This document shows positions 52,848-60,768 of a stretch of DNA of 60,768 nt, piece by piece. Position 1 is the first letter of the stretch. Each line of letters starts with the position of its first letter. The translations under genes and the position numbers were made by a program. The DNA lies in contig NZ_AAXW01000028.1 in NCBI RefSeq assembly GCF_000169335.1, forward strand, positions 1-60,768, written 5' to 3'. Source of the DNA: Crocosphaera chwakensis CCY0110. Its GTDB lineage: Bacteria > Cyanobacteriota > Cyanobacteriia > Cyanobacteriales > Microcystaceae. The notes below the pieces were generated by a model, which was given only the letters and a program-made list of their open reading frames with translations, was not told the origin of the DNA and did no database searches.

Positions 52848-54935
52848 TTATAGTTTTAATAATTTAGCGATCGCTGGTAAGAGTTCGTTACACGCTTGAA
52901 TAAATTGAGTCGCGTGGGGAATATTTGAGGTAATTCCAAATAGAGCATTTTTTGACAGTCGGGCTAATTTTTTGAGATTACTATCTTCTGGATTATTAGC
53001 GGCTTGACTTAGGGTTTCAAGTGCTTCTAATGCTTCAAATTTTTGAACATCTTTGAGATGTTCTTCAGTTTCTATAGCAGTTTGTAATTCTTTTAAAATA
53101 TCTTTAATATTTGCTTTTCCACCTTCGGCGTTATCAGGAAGTTGTTTTATATTATTAGAAACTTGTCCACTAATCTCCCCTAAATTAACAATCGATTGAT
53201 TAGCGTTAATATCTCTAAGATTGGTGTTTTGACTGTTATCAATTTTTTTAGACAAAATAAATTCCTCCTGATGTTGATAATAAAAACTTGGTTTCGCTAA
53301 TGTAGTCGTAATCATGGTTTCTAGGGATTGAATACGACTATCTTTTTCTTCTAATCTTGCTCGATATTGTTCATTTAATATTTTTAATTGATTATAGTTA
53401 GTAAAATACTCCCTATTCAATTCAGAATGATTTGCTTCCGGTGCAGTTGCTGCTCTAATTAATAGTTTATCATCACCTCGTTTTTCGAGAGCGACAATTT
53501 GTAATTCTGCGTCTGGATGTTCTTCTGCTAACTGTTTAAAAGCAATGGCGATGGCACGAGGATCAATTCCTTGGTTATGATAAAGATCGAGCGTATTTAC
53601 TAAGGGTTGAATAAATTCAGCAAAGTCGCCATCTTCAAATTCTTCTTCCCAATTATCTGGTTTACGGCGTTGGTTTGGATCGCTTTTTGTCGGTTCTCTC
53701 ATAAAGATATAACGACATCTTACTCCTTGTAAATTGGTATGGCTAGTAATTCCCCAATCTTCAATAGTTGCACCTGTTAATGTTGCCCCGGTTAAGTCGG
53801 TATTATCTAATTGTGTTTGAATTAATTTTGCTCTCGATAAGTCAGCATCTTGTAAATTGGCGTTACTTAAATCTGCTCCTATAAAACTAGCATCGGTTAA
53901 ATTAGCTGCTTGTAAATGAACCCCTCTTAAGTCTTGGCGATCAAAATTTTTATTAATTCCTGTTCCGATTAACCATTGTTTTAAATTGCTGTTACTGAGG
54001 TAGGTTTTACCTGGACGAATCCGATCTAATTTTTCAGTGTTTTTAAAACAAGTACGGATTAAAATCGCTTGTCTAAAATCGGTGCTTTTTAGTGTTGCTT
54101 TGGTGAAGTTGGTATCTGTTAGATTCGTATTTTTAAAAGTAGTGCCACCGCTTGCAGCAAAGGCGACAGCAAAGTTGCGTATCCAAGCATTTCTAGAATC
54201 GCCTTTCATGGCACGATAAGCAATATAATATGCCAACAGAGCTAGTATTACCGCTCCTAAAAAAGCTCCGTTTCCAGCACCAGTAAAAGCAAAAATTTTA
54301 GTTCCACTGAAAGCGAGGATAAAGCATCCAAAACCAGTAAAACCGTCTCTCACAATAAAAACTACGGCAAAAACTACAGCAAAAGTTGCAATAAATGCTC
54401 CAGCAAAGGCGATACTGAAAACTATACCAACAATGATTGCTGTCACTACAGTTCCAGCTAAGTCAGATCCAGGCATTAAGGTAAAGACTATACTTGTAAC
54501 AATTGCTCCAATTAAAGCAGAGGCTATCGCTACCACTCTTAAACCCCTACCTAGTCCTTTAAAATATGTAAAAAAACAAAAAATTATTAATACAATTAGG
54601 CTTGTCCATGCTGCCACTTTCTGTGCCATGCTAGAACTATTAAAAAAATAAGCAATTAAACCACCAATAAAAACAGAAGAAATTCCAGCTATAAAAAGAA
54701 GGATCAATACGATCAATAATAACCCTATCATCCAGCGTTTTTGTAGCCCTGCTTTAGCTCCTGTAAAGTTTGCCCCTGTGAGGTTTGCTCCTTTAAAGTT
54801 TGCCCCTCGGATATCACAGTTACTAAAGTTTGCCTCTGATAAGTTTTCTCCTGCAAAGTTTTGGCCTCTCAGTTTTTGATTTGAGAAGTCCCGTTGTCCT
54901 TTTTTGTAACTATCTGTAACTGTTGATACTTTCAT
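52848..54935 (-). CDS. pentapeptide-repeat membrane protein with helical C-terminal domain
   Basis: This 695-residue protein begins with pentapeptide repeats (about 20-62; AN/FSNCDIRGANFKGANLTG-type), then several membrane helices (about 68-260, Ala/Val/Ile-rich). A second pentapeptide block follows (about 265-400; FKNTNLTDTNFTKATLKSTD, ANLTDASFIGADLSNANL). A soluble part (about 425-500) contains AEFIQPLVNTLDLYHNQGID and ALEKRGDDKLLIRA. A coiled coil (about 515-550) and an Asn-rich linker (NTNLRDINANQSIVNL) lead to a helical C-terminal domain of about 85 residues that resembles the small protein at 26668-26979. It probably sits in the membrane with a right-handed beta-helix platform. Function unknown; a signalling or conflict role is possible. 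Confidence 0.85.
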   Translation of the reverse strand: MKVSTVTDSYKKGQRDFSNQKLRGQNFAGENLSEANFSNCDIRGANFKGANLTGANFTGAKAGLQKRWMIGLLLIVLILLFIAGISSVFIGGLIAYFFNSSSMAQKVAAWTSLIVLIIFCFFTYFKGLGRGLRVVAIASALIGAIVTSIVFTLMPGSDLAGTVVTAIIVGIVFSIAFAGAFIATFAVVFAVVFIVRDGFTGFGCFILAFSGTKIFAFTGAGNGAFLGAVILALLAYYIAYRAMKGDSRNAWIRNFAVAFAASGGTTFKNTNLTDTNFTKATLKSTDFRQAILIRTCFKNTEKLDRIRPGKTYLSNSNLKQWLIGTGINKNFDRQDLRGVHLQAANLTDASFIGADLSNANLQDADLSRAKLIQTQLDNTDLTGATLTGATIEDWGITSHTNLQGVRCRYIFMREPTKSDPNQRRKPDNWEEEFEDGDFAEFIQPLVNTLDLYHNQGIDPRAIAIAFKQLAEEHPDAELQIVALEKRGDDKLLIRAATAPEANHSELNREYFTNYNQLKILNEQYRARLEEKDSRIQSLETMITTTLAKPSFYYQHQEEFILSKKIDNSQNTNLRDINANQSIVNLGEISGQVSNNIKQLPDNAEGGKANIKDILKELQTAIETEEHLKDVQKFEALEALETLSQAANNPEDSNLKKLARLSKNALFGITSNIPHATQFIQACNELLPAIAKLLKL

Positions 54936-54947
54936 AATAAGTTTTAA

Positions 54948-54975
54948 GTAGGGGCGAACGGCCGTTCGCCCCTAC
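54948..54975. repeat. 28-base perfect palindrome GTAGGGGCGAACGG
   Basis: GTAGGGGCGAACGG (54948-54961) is followed immediately by its inverse CCGTTCGCCCCTAC. Such GTAGGGGCGAACGGCCG-type palindromes are dispersed in many cyanobacterial genomes. This copy sits just upstream of the pentapeptide protein gene and could form a hairpin in transcripts from the UPF0114 gene. Confidence 0.7.
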
Positions 54976-55087
54976 AGGATTTACTATAGGCATTGATAAA
55001 AATACAAAAGGGAACAATTTAAACAATTATGGCTTGATTATAAACAATAATTTTTTTATAGTCCAAACTCCGAACTCCGAACTTTAA

Positions 55088-55615
55088 TTACGTTTCTTTC
55101 TCAGTTAAAATCAAACGAATACTAAGAGCGATCGCAATAATTGAAACAGGAATCACTAAAATATTCCACGTTACAGTCTGAATGGTTTCAGATTCTAAAA
55201 TACCTTTAATAAAAACAACGGTTAATAAGACAACTAATATTTCTAATAAGGTCTTTTTCAGAGTAGTAATACTATTAACCCGCAACCAACTAGGATAGTT
55301 GATTAAATTATCTTGAGATCCAAGAAATAAAAAATAAATTCCTGAAGCAAAATATAACAAAGCTAAAGCGACTAAAAAATCATCTAAGGCTTCTAATAAA
55401 TCAACAATAATAATAATACTTGATTCTACTTCACCCCTTGCGGTTTCATTTCCTGTGGCAACTCTGATAAAAACTTTGACAGTATCTACTGTTCCCAAAC
55501 CAAACATAAAGATGGAACTAACGAGAGAAGAGAAAATGGATAAAACACTACTATAACGACTCCACTTGATTATTTTAAGGAAAATATCAGTTTTTGGAGG
55601 TTCTGATGTTGACAT
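55088..55615 (-). CDS. UPF0114/YqhA family membrane protein
   Basis: This 175-residue protein has four membrane segments and matches the UPF0114 (YqhA) family. Typical elements are RYSSVLSIFSSLVSSIFMFGLG, the LLEALDDFLVALALLYFASGIYFLF motif and TLLEILVVLLTVVFIKG. The family is widespread and its role is unknown, with proposed links to phosphate or cation transport. The size is normal. It is divergent from the Uma2 gene; the 84-base gap holds both promoters. The downstream palindrome at 54948 may end its transcript. Confidence 0.85.
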   Translation of the reverse strand: MSTSEPPKTDIFLKIIKWSRYSSVLSIFSSLVSSIFMFGLGTVDTVKVFIRVATGNETARGEVESSIIIIVDLLEALDDFLVALALLYFASGIYFLFLGSQDNLINYPSWLRVNSITTLKKTLLEILVVLLTVVFIKGILESETIQTVTWNILVIPVSIIAIALSIRLILTEKET

Positions 55616-55699
55616 AATTATTACTTAAAGATTTTTGATATATTTTATATTAAAGTACAATTGTAATTAAGATGATTCTTTCATTAAAGGTTAGTCATT

Positions 55700-56290
55700 A
55701 TGGTTGTCACCTCTCAAATAATGTCTTTAGAAGACTATTTTAACTATGACGATGATACAGAGACTCGCTATGAACTAGAAGATGGAGAGTTATTAATTAT
55801 GGCTCCTGAAAGGGACTTGAATTTACGTATTGCCTCGTTTTTATTTGCTTATTTTCTTCAGCAGGGAATTCCATCATATCGTTTAAGAATTGGAACAGAA
55901 ATTGTAGTTACAGGAACTAGAGCAACGGTACGTTTACCTGATTTAATGATATTAACAGAAGAATTAGCAACTGCCTTAAAATCAGCGAGTCGTTCAACGG
56001 TAACAATGGATATGCCACCCCCTCAGTTAGTTGTAGAAGTGGTATCACCAGGGAAAAAAAATAGAAATAGGGATTATCGTTACAAGCGGTCGCAATATCA
56101 AGCTAGAGGAATTTCTCAATATTGGATTGTTGATCCGATAGAACAACAAATTACTGTATTAAGTTTAGTAGAAGGATTATATGAAGAAACAATATTTAAA
56201 GGAAATGATGCGATCGCCTCATCCATATTATCAACGTTAAATGTAACCTCTCAGCTAACAGTAACAAAGGTTTTACAGGAAACATTGTAA
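55700..56290 (+). CDS. Uma2 family putative endonuclease (DUF820)
   Basis: This 196-residue protein belongs to the Uma2/DUF820 family, a PD-(D/E)XK nuclease-like fold that is heavily multiplied in cyanobacteria. The core is visible as RYELEDGELLIMAPE, RLPDLMIL, LVVEVVSPG (catalytic Glu) and RDYRYKRSQYQARGISQYWIVDP. All catalytic acids and the lysine appear present. The biological role is not established; many copies are thought to come from mobile elements. The gene is followed by a heptamer tandem repeat at 56301. Confidence 0.9.
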   Translation: MVVTSQIMSLEDYFNYDDDTETRYELEDGELLIMAPERDLNLRIASFLFAYFLQQGIPSYRLRIGTEIVVTGTRATVRLPDLMILTEELATALKSASRSTVTMDMPPPQLVVEVVSPGKKNRNRDYRYKRSQYQARGISQYWIVDPIEQQITVLSLVEGLYEETIFKGNDAIASSILSTLNVTSQLTVTKVLQETL

Positions 56291-56300
56291 ATAAACTGAC

Positions 56301-56328
56301 TTTTGCCTCTTGCCTATTGCCTTTTGCC
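56301..56328. repeat. TTTTGCC heptamer tandem repeat
   Basis: Four tandem heptamers (TTTTGCC, TCTTGCC, TATTGCC, TTTTGCC) form a cyanobacterial STRR tract between two convergent genes. Confidence 0.7.
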
Positions 56329-56334
56329 TTGAAT

Positions 56335-57321
56335 TTAAAAATTTTTCACCAAACGAAAGCCAATATGAGTGGTTCCTGTATCTGGTGACTGGGACTCTCT
56401 AGCAGCAGGACGATAACGACTACAATAATTCTTAGCACAGAGATGAGAACCGCCTTTTATAACATGAACTAACTTATCCTGGGGCTTTTTCGGGTCATAG
56501 CCTATCTTGGGTCCTTTAGGGTTTGTTTTATGCGCCATATTTTCCCGTTCCACTTGATACCAGTCTTGCGTCCATTCCCAGACATTCCCAGACATATCAT
56601 ATAACCCATAGCCATTGGCTGGAAAAGAACCAACCGGAGCAGCACCTAAATAACCGTCTTCTTTGGTGTTAAAAAAAGGAAAAATGCCTTGCCAAGTGTT
56701 GGCATTTTTTGCCGAATATTGATCGCCCCAGGTATAGTCTTTTCCTTGGAGTCCCCCTCGCGCTGCATATTCCCATTGTGCTTCGGTAGGGAGTTGTTTA
56801 TCTGCCCATTTTGCATAGGCTAAAGCATCATCATAAGAGATATGAACAACGGGATAATTTTCTTTGCTGAGAATATCACTCTCTTCTCCATAAGGATGCT
56901 GCCAGTTTGCCCCCGTTACCCAGTGCCACCAACTAAGATAAGCAACCCGTTCGATACCTTCATTTGGGGGTTGAAAGACCAAAGATCCAGGTTTTCTCTG
57001 TTCGTCGGGAAGGTTGGGAAACTGTTCTTTAGAGAGGGGACGCTCCGCAATAGTTTGATAACCGGTTTCTTTGACAAATTTGGCAAACTGTGAGTTAGTA
57101 ATTTCATAAGTATCGATACAGAAACTATCTACCGTTACATCATCAACAGGTTTTTCTTCAATAAAGTCTTGATTATCAGATCCCATGCGAAAGGTTCCCC
57201 CAGGAATATAAGTCATTCCTTCTGGACAAGAGCTTGAAGTTTCAGCCCCTACATTTAAAGGATTTAACAACCAGAAAAAGGATAAAAATAGAATTAAAAT
57301 AAAAGATTTCATGATTCTCAT
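56335..57321 (-). CDS. exported formylglycine-generating enzyme (FGE/SUMF1 family)
   Basis: This 328-residue protein has a cleavable signal peptide (MRIMKSFILILFLSFFWLLN, cut near VGAETSS). The FGE-sulfatase domain is complete: MTYIPGGTFRMGSDNQDF, DVTVDSFCIDTYEITNSQFA, YPVVHISYDDALAYAKWADK, QLPTEAQWEYAARGG, GLYDMSGNVWEWTQDWY and the C-terminal GGSHLCAKNYCSRYRPAAR. The copper-binding cysteine pair of true FGEs is present as Cys295 and Cys300 (C-x4-C), so it may be catalytic rather than a cysteine-less relative. FGE oxidises Cys to formylglycine in type I sulfatases. I find no sulfatase with a CxPxR site in this window. Acting outside the cytoplasm, its substrate lies elsewhere. Confidence 0.9.
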   Translation of the reverse strand: MRIMKSFILILFLSFFWLLNPLNVGAETSSSCPEGMTYIPGGTFRMGSDNQDFIEEKPVDDVTVDSFCIDTYEITNSQFAKFVKETGYQTIAERPLSKEQFPNLPDEQRKPGSLVFQPPNEGIERVAYLSWWHWVTGANWQHPYGEESDILSKENYPVVHISYDDALAYAKWADKQLPTEAQWEYAARGGLQGKDYTWGDQYSAKNANTWQGIFPFFNTKEDGYLGAAPVGSFPANGYGLYDMSGNVWEWTQDWYQVERENMAHKTNPKGPKIGYDPKKPQDKLVHVIKGGSHLCAKNYCSRYRPAARESQSPDTGTTHIGFRLVKNF

Positions 57322-57344
57322 TACGACATAATTACAATATGAGT

Positions 57345-58040
57345 TTACATTGAATTATTTGATCTTGACACTGCTTCAAACCGTTTAAAATAAATATCTC
57401 TAACCTTTGGATCTGACATACTATGATACTTATGATAACTACATTGGCGACAGAGGTGCCAGTACATTTTTTGTGAGGAAACATGGTCTTTTTTACTTAA
57501 AATTGATTGGCCAATATAACCACAGCGATCGCACTGAATAAATTGCTCAAATTCTTTAGGAAGATCAAGAAAACAAGCTCTCATAAAAAGAGAGAATTCT
57601 GTTTGAACTACTGCATCAAGAGAATCAAATTCTTCTAAGGGATAAAAACATCCTTCATGTCCAGTGCCTTTAAGAGAAAGTTCTTCAACAATTAAAGACC
57701 AAACAAATAAAAGTGGCTCGTAATACTTAGTATAAACTTGATCCATCATATAAACAACAGTTTCAGCCGATAATTCATCCAATTCATAGGCTCTTTTAAT
57801 TCGTCCCGCCATTGTTAGAGGTTCGTCTAATCGTGGGAAACTATCAATGTTTAATTCTTTGCAAGTATATCTAAAATATGACTCAATTTCATCCTTTTCC
57901 AATTTCGGATTAAGTCCTGCCAAAATTCTTAAATTTGGGGTATCTACTCCTTCGCATAAACGTTCTACTGCCCACTCAATATAATCCTCTGCCATAGCAC
58001 AATTCAACGCACGATTTAATAGTAAAGTTTCAGTCATCAT
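57345..58040 (-). CDS. hypothetical protein with C-terminal zinc ribbon
   Basis: The 231-residue protein is not recognised. The N-terminal about 150 residues are helical (ALNCAMAEDYIEWAVERL, IKRAYELDELSAETVVYMMD). Near residues 183-214 a probable zinc ribbon is visible: CDRCGYIGQ..., then HLCRQCSYHKY, giving C-x2-C and C-x2-C. Zinc ribbons of this type bind nucleic acid or protein. No family match is seen. It is upstream of the FGE gene on the same strand, 23 bases away, so they may be co-transcribed. There is no signal peptide. Confidence 0.65.
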   Translation of the reverse strand: MMTETLLLNRALNCAMAEDYIEWAVERLCEGVDTPNLRILAGLNPKLEKDEIESYFRYTCKELNIDSFPRLDEPLTMAGRIKRAYELDELSAETVVYMMDQVYTKYYEPLLFVWSLIVEELSLKGTGHEGCFYPLEEFDSLDAVVQTEFSLFMRACFLDLPKEFEQFIQCDRCGYIGQSILSKKDHVSSQKMYWHLCRQCSYHKYHSMSDPKVRDIYFKRFEAVSRSNNSM

Positions 58041-58131
58041 TTGGTTAAATGTTGCTATAGTATATAAATAAGATTATTTAATTCTATTTATAAAATAAAT
58101 CTTAAATTTAATCTAAGTTATCCTTAAAATC

Positions 58132-60063
58132 TTAACATAGTTCAAATATTTTTTCTTCTCTAAGAAACTGAGTAGCTTGGTTAGAGTCAATTGGTTTAGA
58201 AAATAAATAACCTTGTCCTAATAGACAACCTAGTTCTTGTAAATATTGTAACTGAGTTTTAGTTTCAATTCCTTCAGCAACGACCTCTATCTCTAAACTA
58301 GATGCTAACATTAAAATGGCTTTAACAAATTGCAAATTAGGATTACATTGATTCAGTTTTTGAAGAAAGGAGCGATCAATTTTTAAGGTGTTCACAGGTA
58401 ATTCCTGTAAACGATTTAAACAAGAGTAACCGACTCCAAAATCATCAATACATAAATGAATTCCCATATCTTTTAGTTTCTGTAATTTCTCAAGGGAATA
58501 ATTTTCTGTATTTAGAGTATAACTTTCTGTAATTTCTAGTTTTAGAGATTCAGGGGGTAAATGACTTTCTTGAATAATTAATCCTATTTGTTCGACAAAG
58601 TTATCTTGTTTAAATTGAATGGCGGATACATTAATATTAACCCTTAAACTATCATGATTAGGAAACTGTTTTGTCCAATAAGACATTTGTTGACATACTT
58701 GTTTTAAAATCCACCATCCCAGTGGATTAATCAATTGTGTTTCTTCAGCAATGGGAATAAATTTTTGTGGGGATATCCACCCTTCTGTCGGATGTTGCCA
58801 ACGTAACAATGCTTCAAAACCATTAATTTTTCTAGTTTTTAAATGAACAATTGGTTGATAATATAAAGAAAATTGTTGAGAAAATTCATTGTTTTTTATA
58901 TTTTCGACTGCTTTTTTTAACTCTCTTTCGAGTTGAAGACGAGCAAAAACAAGAGCTTGCATATCTGGATTAAAACATTGATAATGACCTTTTCCTTGTC
59001 GTTTTGCTTGATACATTGCAATATCTGCATCTCGCAATATTTCAGTGGCTTGGTTATATTTAAAAATATTAAATGTCATGCCAATACTAGCACCAATAGC
59101 GACTTCATTATTATTCAGATAAAATGGCTGACTCAAGGTCTTTAAAATCCGTTGTGCAATAACCTCAGCTAATGACAATTCTTTGAGATTTTTTAACAAA
59201 ATTGCGAATTCATCACCACCAAAACGAGCGACAGCATCACTAGAACGAACACAAGTTTTTAAGCGTTGACTGACTACTTTTAAGAGATCATCTCCTATCA
59301 AGTGTCCTAAACTATCATTAACCATTTTAAATCCATCGAGATCAATAAATAATACTCCATATAAATAGTCTGAGTTAACAGAAGCTGTTTTCATTTCTTG
59401 TTTTAGCAAATTAACAAATAACTCTCGATTAATAAGACCTGTTAATTTATCATGAAAAGCATCATGTTTGAGTTGTGCTTCTCTATCTAATAATTGAATT
59501 TGAGTTGTTTGCAGTTCTAACAAAGTTTTTGTTAATTCTTCTGTACGCTCTTCTACAAGTTTTTCTAAATTTTGATTAAATTTTTGGAGTTGTTTTCCCA
59601 TCTCGATTCGCGCTTTAATTTCTTTTTTGAGAAATTTATTTTGTTGTTCTAGAGTTTTAGTTAGATGTCTCAAATCAAGATGTAATTTAACTCTTGCTAA
59701 TAATTCTTCTTGGATAAAAGGTTTTGTAATATAATCAACAGCACCGAGAGAAAATCCTTTAACTTTATTAAAAGTTTCATTTAAAACAGTCATAAAAATA
59801 ACAGGTATATCTACGGTTTCTGGTAATGACTTTAAAGAACTACAGGTTTCAAATCCATCCATTATCGGCATCATTACGTCTAATAAAATTAAATCAGGTA
59901 ATGTCTTTTTTGCTTGATTAATTGCACTTTCTCCTGTTTGAGCAATTAGAACTTTATAGTCTGCTTTTTTTAGACACTGAAAAAGAACCTGAATATTATT
60001 CGGGTTGTCGTCAACAACTAAAATTAATGGTTTTTCCATTGAGAACTTTTTATTACAATTCAT
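58132..60063 (-). CDS. REC-GGDEF-EAL response regulator for c-di-GMP turnover
   Basis: This 643-residue protein has a receiver domain at about 10-125 (LILVVDDNPNNIQVLF, phospho-Asp in LILLDVMMPIMDGF), a coiled coil (about 135-205), a GGDEF diguanylate cyclase domain (about 210-375) and an EAL phosphodiesterase domain (about 385-635). The GGDEF site RFGGDEFAILL is intact, and a product-inhibition site RSSD lies five residues before it. The EAL site is intact too (GFEALLRWQHP, INVSAIQFK, LEITESY, IDDFGVGYS, LKIDRSFL, VAEGIETKTQ). Both activities are thus possible, with phosphorylation likely choosing the balance. It is the downstream partner of the receiver-containing gene at the right edge, 17 bases away, presumably its phospho-relay source. 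Confidence 0.94.
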   Translation of the reverse strand: MNCNKKFSMEKPLILVVDDNPNNIQVLFQCLKKADYKVLIAQTGESAINQAKKTLPDLILLDVMMPIMDGFETCSSLKSLPETVDIPVIFMTVLNETFNKVKGFSLGAVDYITKPFIQEELLARVKLHLDLRHLTKTLEQQNKFLKKEIKARIEMGKQLQKFNQNLEKLVEERTEELTKTLLELQTTQIQLLDREAQLKHDAFHDKLTGLINRELFVNLLKQEMKTASVNSDYLYGVLFIDLDGFKMVNDSLGHLIGDDLLKVVSQRLKTCVRSSDAVARFGGDEFAILLKNLKELSLAEVIAQRILKTLSQPFYLNNNEVAIGASIGMTFNIFKYNQATEILRDADIAMYQAKRQGKGHYQCFNPDMQALVFARLQLERELKKAVENIKNNEFSQQFSLYYQPIVHLKTRKINGFEALLRWQHPTEGWISPQKFIPIAEETQLINPLGWWILKQVCQQMSYWTKQFPNHDSLRVNINVSAIQFKQDNFVEQIGLIIQESHLPPESLKLEITESYTLNTENYSLEKLQKLKDMGIHLCIDDFGVGYSCLNRLQELPVNTLKIDRSFLQKLNQCNPNLQFVKAILMLASSLEIEVVAEGIETKTQLQYLQELGCLLGQGYLFSKPIDSNQATQFLREEKIFELC

Positions 60064-60080
60064 TAAAGTTTATTTTTTAT

Positions 60081-60768
60081 TTAACAATTGGTATTAAAAA
60101 TATGCTGAATTTTGTTGATTTCAAAATTGTGCGTTGCTTGAAGTAACCAATCATAGAAATCACTATGTTGAAGATCATTTTGTTTTAAAATTAATGTTTC
60201 TTGTTCAATTTTTTCAACATCTCCTGTTTCAATAGCATTTCTTAATTCTGACATATCAATTCCTTGAGGCAAAGTAATTTCTAAACTTGGTAAAGTAATA
60301 TGAGACAACTTTTGAGAATTGTCTGTATGGGGTTTAAATTGATAAATCCATTCAAGATTTAAGAATTGTTGAATATGATTAAATAATTCGATGGCTTCGA
60401 TAGGTTTAGGCACAAAAACATTACATCCTTGTTTTAATGTTTTTTCTTGATCAACCACAGAAACACTCGCACTAGAAGCAATAATGGGTGTCGTTTCAAA
60501 TTGAGGTAAATTTCGTAATTCTTTGGTCATTTCTAAGCCATTCATCTCAGGCATTAAAATATCTGTAATGATTAAATCAGGCTGAAAATCAATCGCTTTT
60601 TTCTATGCCTTCTTTACCTTGTTCTGCTTCAATTATTTCAAAACCAACATTTTTTAATAATTTAACTAAAAATAAGCGGTTATCTTGCATATCATCAACC
60701 ACTAAAATTTTCCGTTTATTACCTTTATATCCTTTTATATTAACCTGATGTTCAGATGGTTTTACTTC
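60081..60768 (-). pseudogene. receiver-domain protein, 5' end outside window, frameshifted
   Basis: This is the C-terminal part of a larger protein that continues beyond the window edge, probably a hybrid histidine kinase. A receiver domain begins as KRKILVVDDMQDNRLFLVKL and continues as FEIIEAEQGKEGIEK, then hits a TGA. The rest, ending with FQPDLIITDILMPEMNGLEM and PIIASSASVSVVDQ, is in another frame. The two frames join if one base is removed from the run of six A (plus-strand T at 60597-60602). After the receiver comes a C-terminal tail of about 70 residues. It is either a pseudogene, a sequencing or assembly error, or a slippage site. It sits 17 bases upstream of the c-di-GMP gene. Confidence 0.75.

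Noticed and set aside
54948..54975. 28-base palindrome as an operator of the pentapeptide gene
   Set aside because: This sequence type is dispersed widely in cyanobacterial genomes, so a gene-specific operator role is unlikely.
60597..60602. Programmed -1 frameshift at AAAAAAG
   Set aside because: The slippery sequence resembles the dnaX type, but the frame needed to continue the receiver domain is +1 (or loss of one A), so a simple -1 shift does not fit.

Overview
The window looks like chromosomal DNA of a unicellular, AT-rich, probably marine diazotroph-type cyanobacterium of the Crocosphaera/Cyanothece group. Support: genes that are cyanobacterial or plastid hallmarks (Tab2/Atab2 family, LdpA clock-input protein, Ycf45-like R3H ATPase, DUF1830), scattered GCGATCGC octamers (HIP1), heptanucleotide tandem repeats and the GTAGGGGCGAACGG-type palindrome. 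The genus is an inference. No tRNA, rRNA, CRISPR array or transposase gene was seen.

Layout. 1-2.1 kb: small orphan genes (one DUF1830) among copies of a CCAACAATTGTTGG-like palindrome. 2.2-16.8 kb: the most striking region, with three giant RTX-tailed proteins lacking signal peptides. One (5001-9983) is an alkaline phosphatase fused to a phytase-esterase-like propeller interrupted by a glycerophosphodiesterase. A divergent one (10612-16812) joins a nuclease/phosphatase (EEP) domain, an esterase-like domain, a beta-propeller phytase and a PhoD-type phosphatase in one 2066-residue chain. A third (2237-4873) has an unrecognised body but nearly the same RTX tail as the first. The 580-base divergent promoter region carries two arrays of 8-base repeats with 3-base spacers that match the cyanobacterial Pho box. 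16.9-22.9 kb: housekeeping genes (deaminase, cupin, Tab2, membrane orphan, acs). 22.9-27 kb: a small defence/toxin-antitoxin region (Panacea antitoxin, PemK-like partner, OLD nuclease, hicAB, a small helical protein). 27-43.5 kb: TVP38 protein, R3H ATPase, LdpA, hybrid kinase, Ctp protease, ClC channel with an altered gate, M23 peptidase, homoserine dehydrogenase and a succinyl-CoA-synthetase-like pair with altered catalytic residues. 44.7-50.7 kb: a type I secretion set (HlyD adaptor, ABC transporter with cNMP and degenerate C39 domains, parvulin PPIase). 50.7-60.8 kb: Ca2+/cation antiporter, pentapeptide-repeat membrane protein, UPF0114, Uma2, exported formylglycine-generating enzyme, c-di-GMP protein, and a frameshifted response-regulator fragment at the right edge.

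How it may work together (inference): under phosphate starvation the SphR/PhoB regulator would turn on the multi-enzyme exophosphatases. These would leave the cell through a type I system; the one in this window has a C39-like domain without the catalytic Cys, as expected for RTX substrates, and carries a weaker Pho-box-like array upstream of its ABC gene. Together the enzymes could strip phosphate from monoesters, diesters, phytate-like compounds and nucleic acids.
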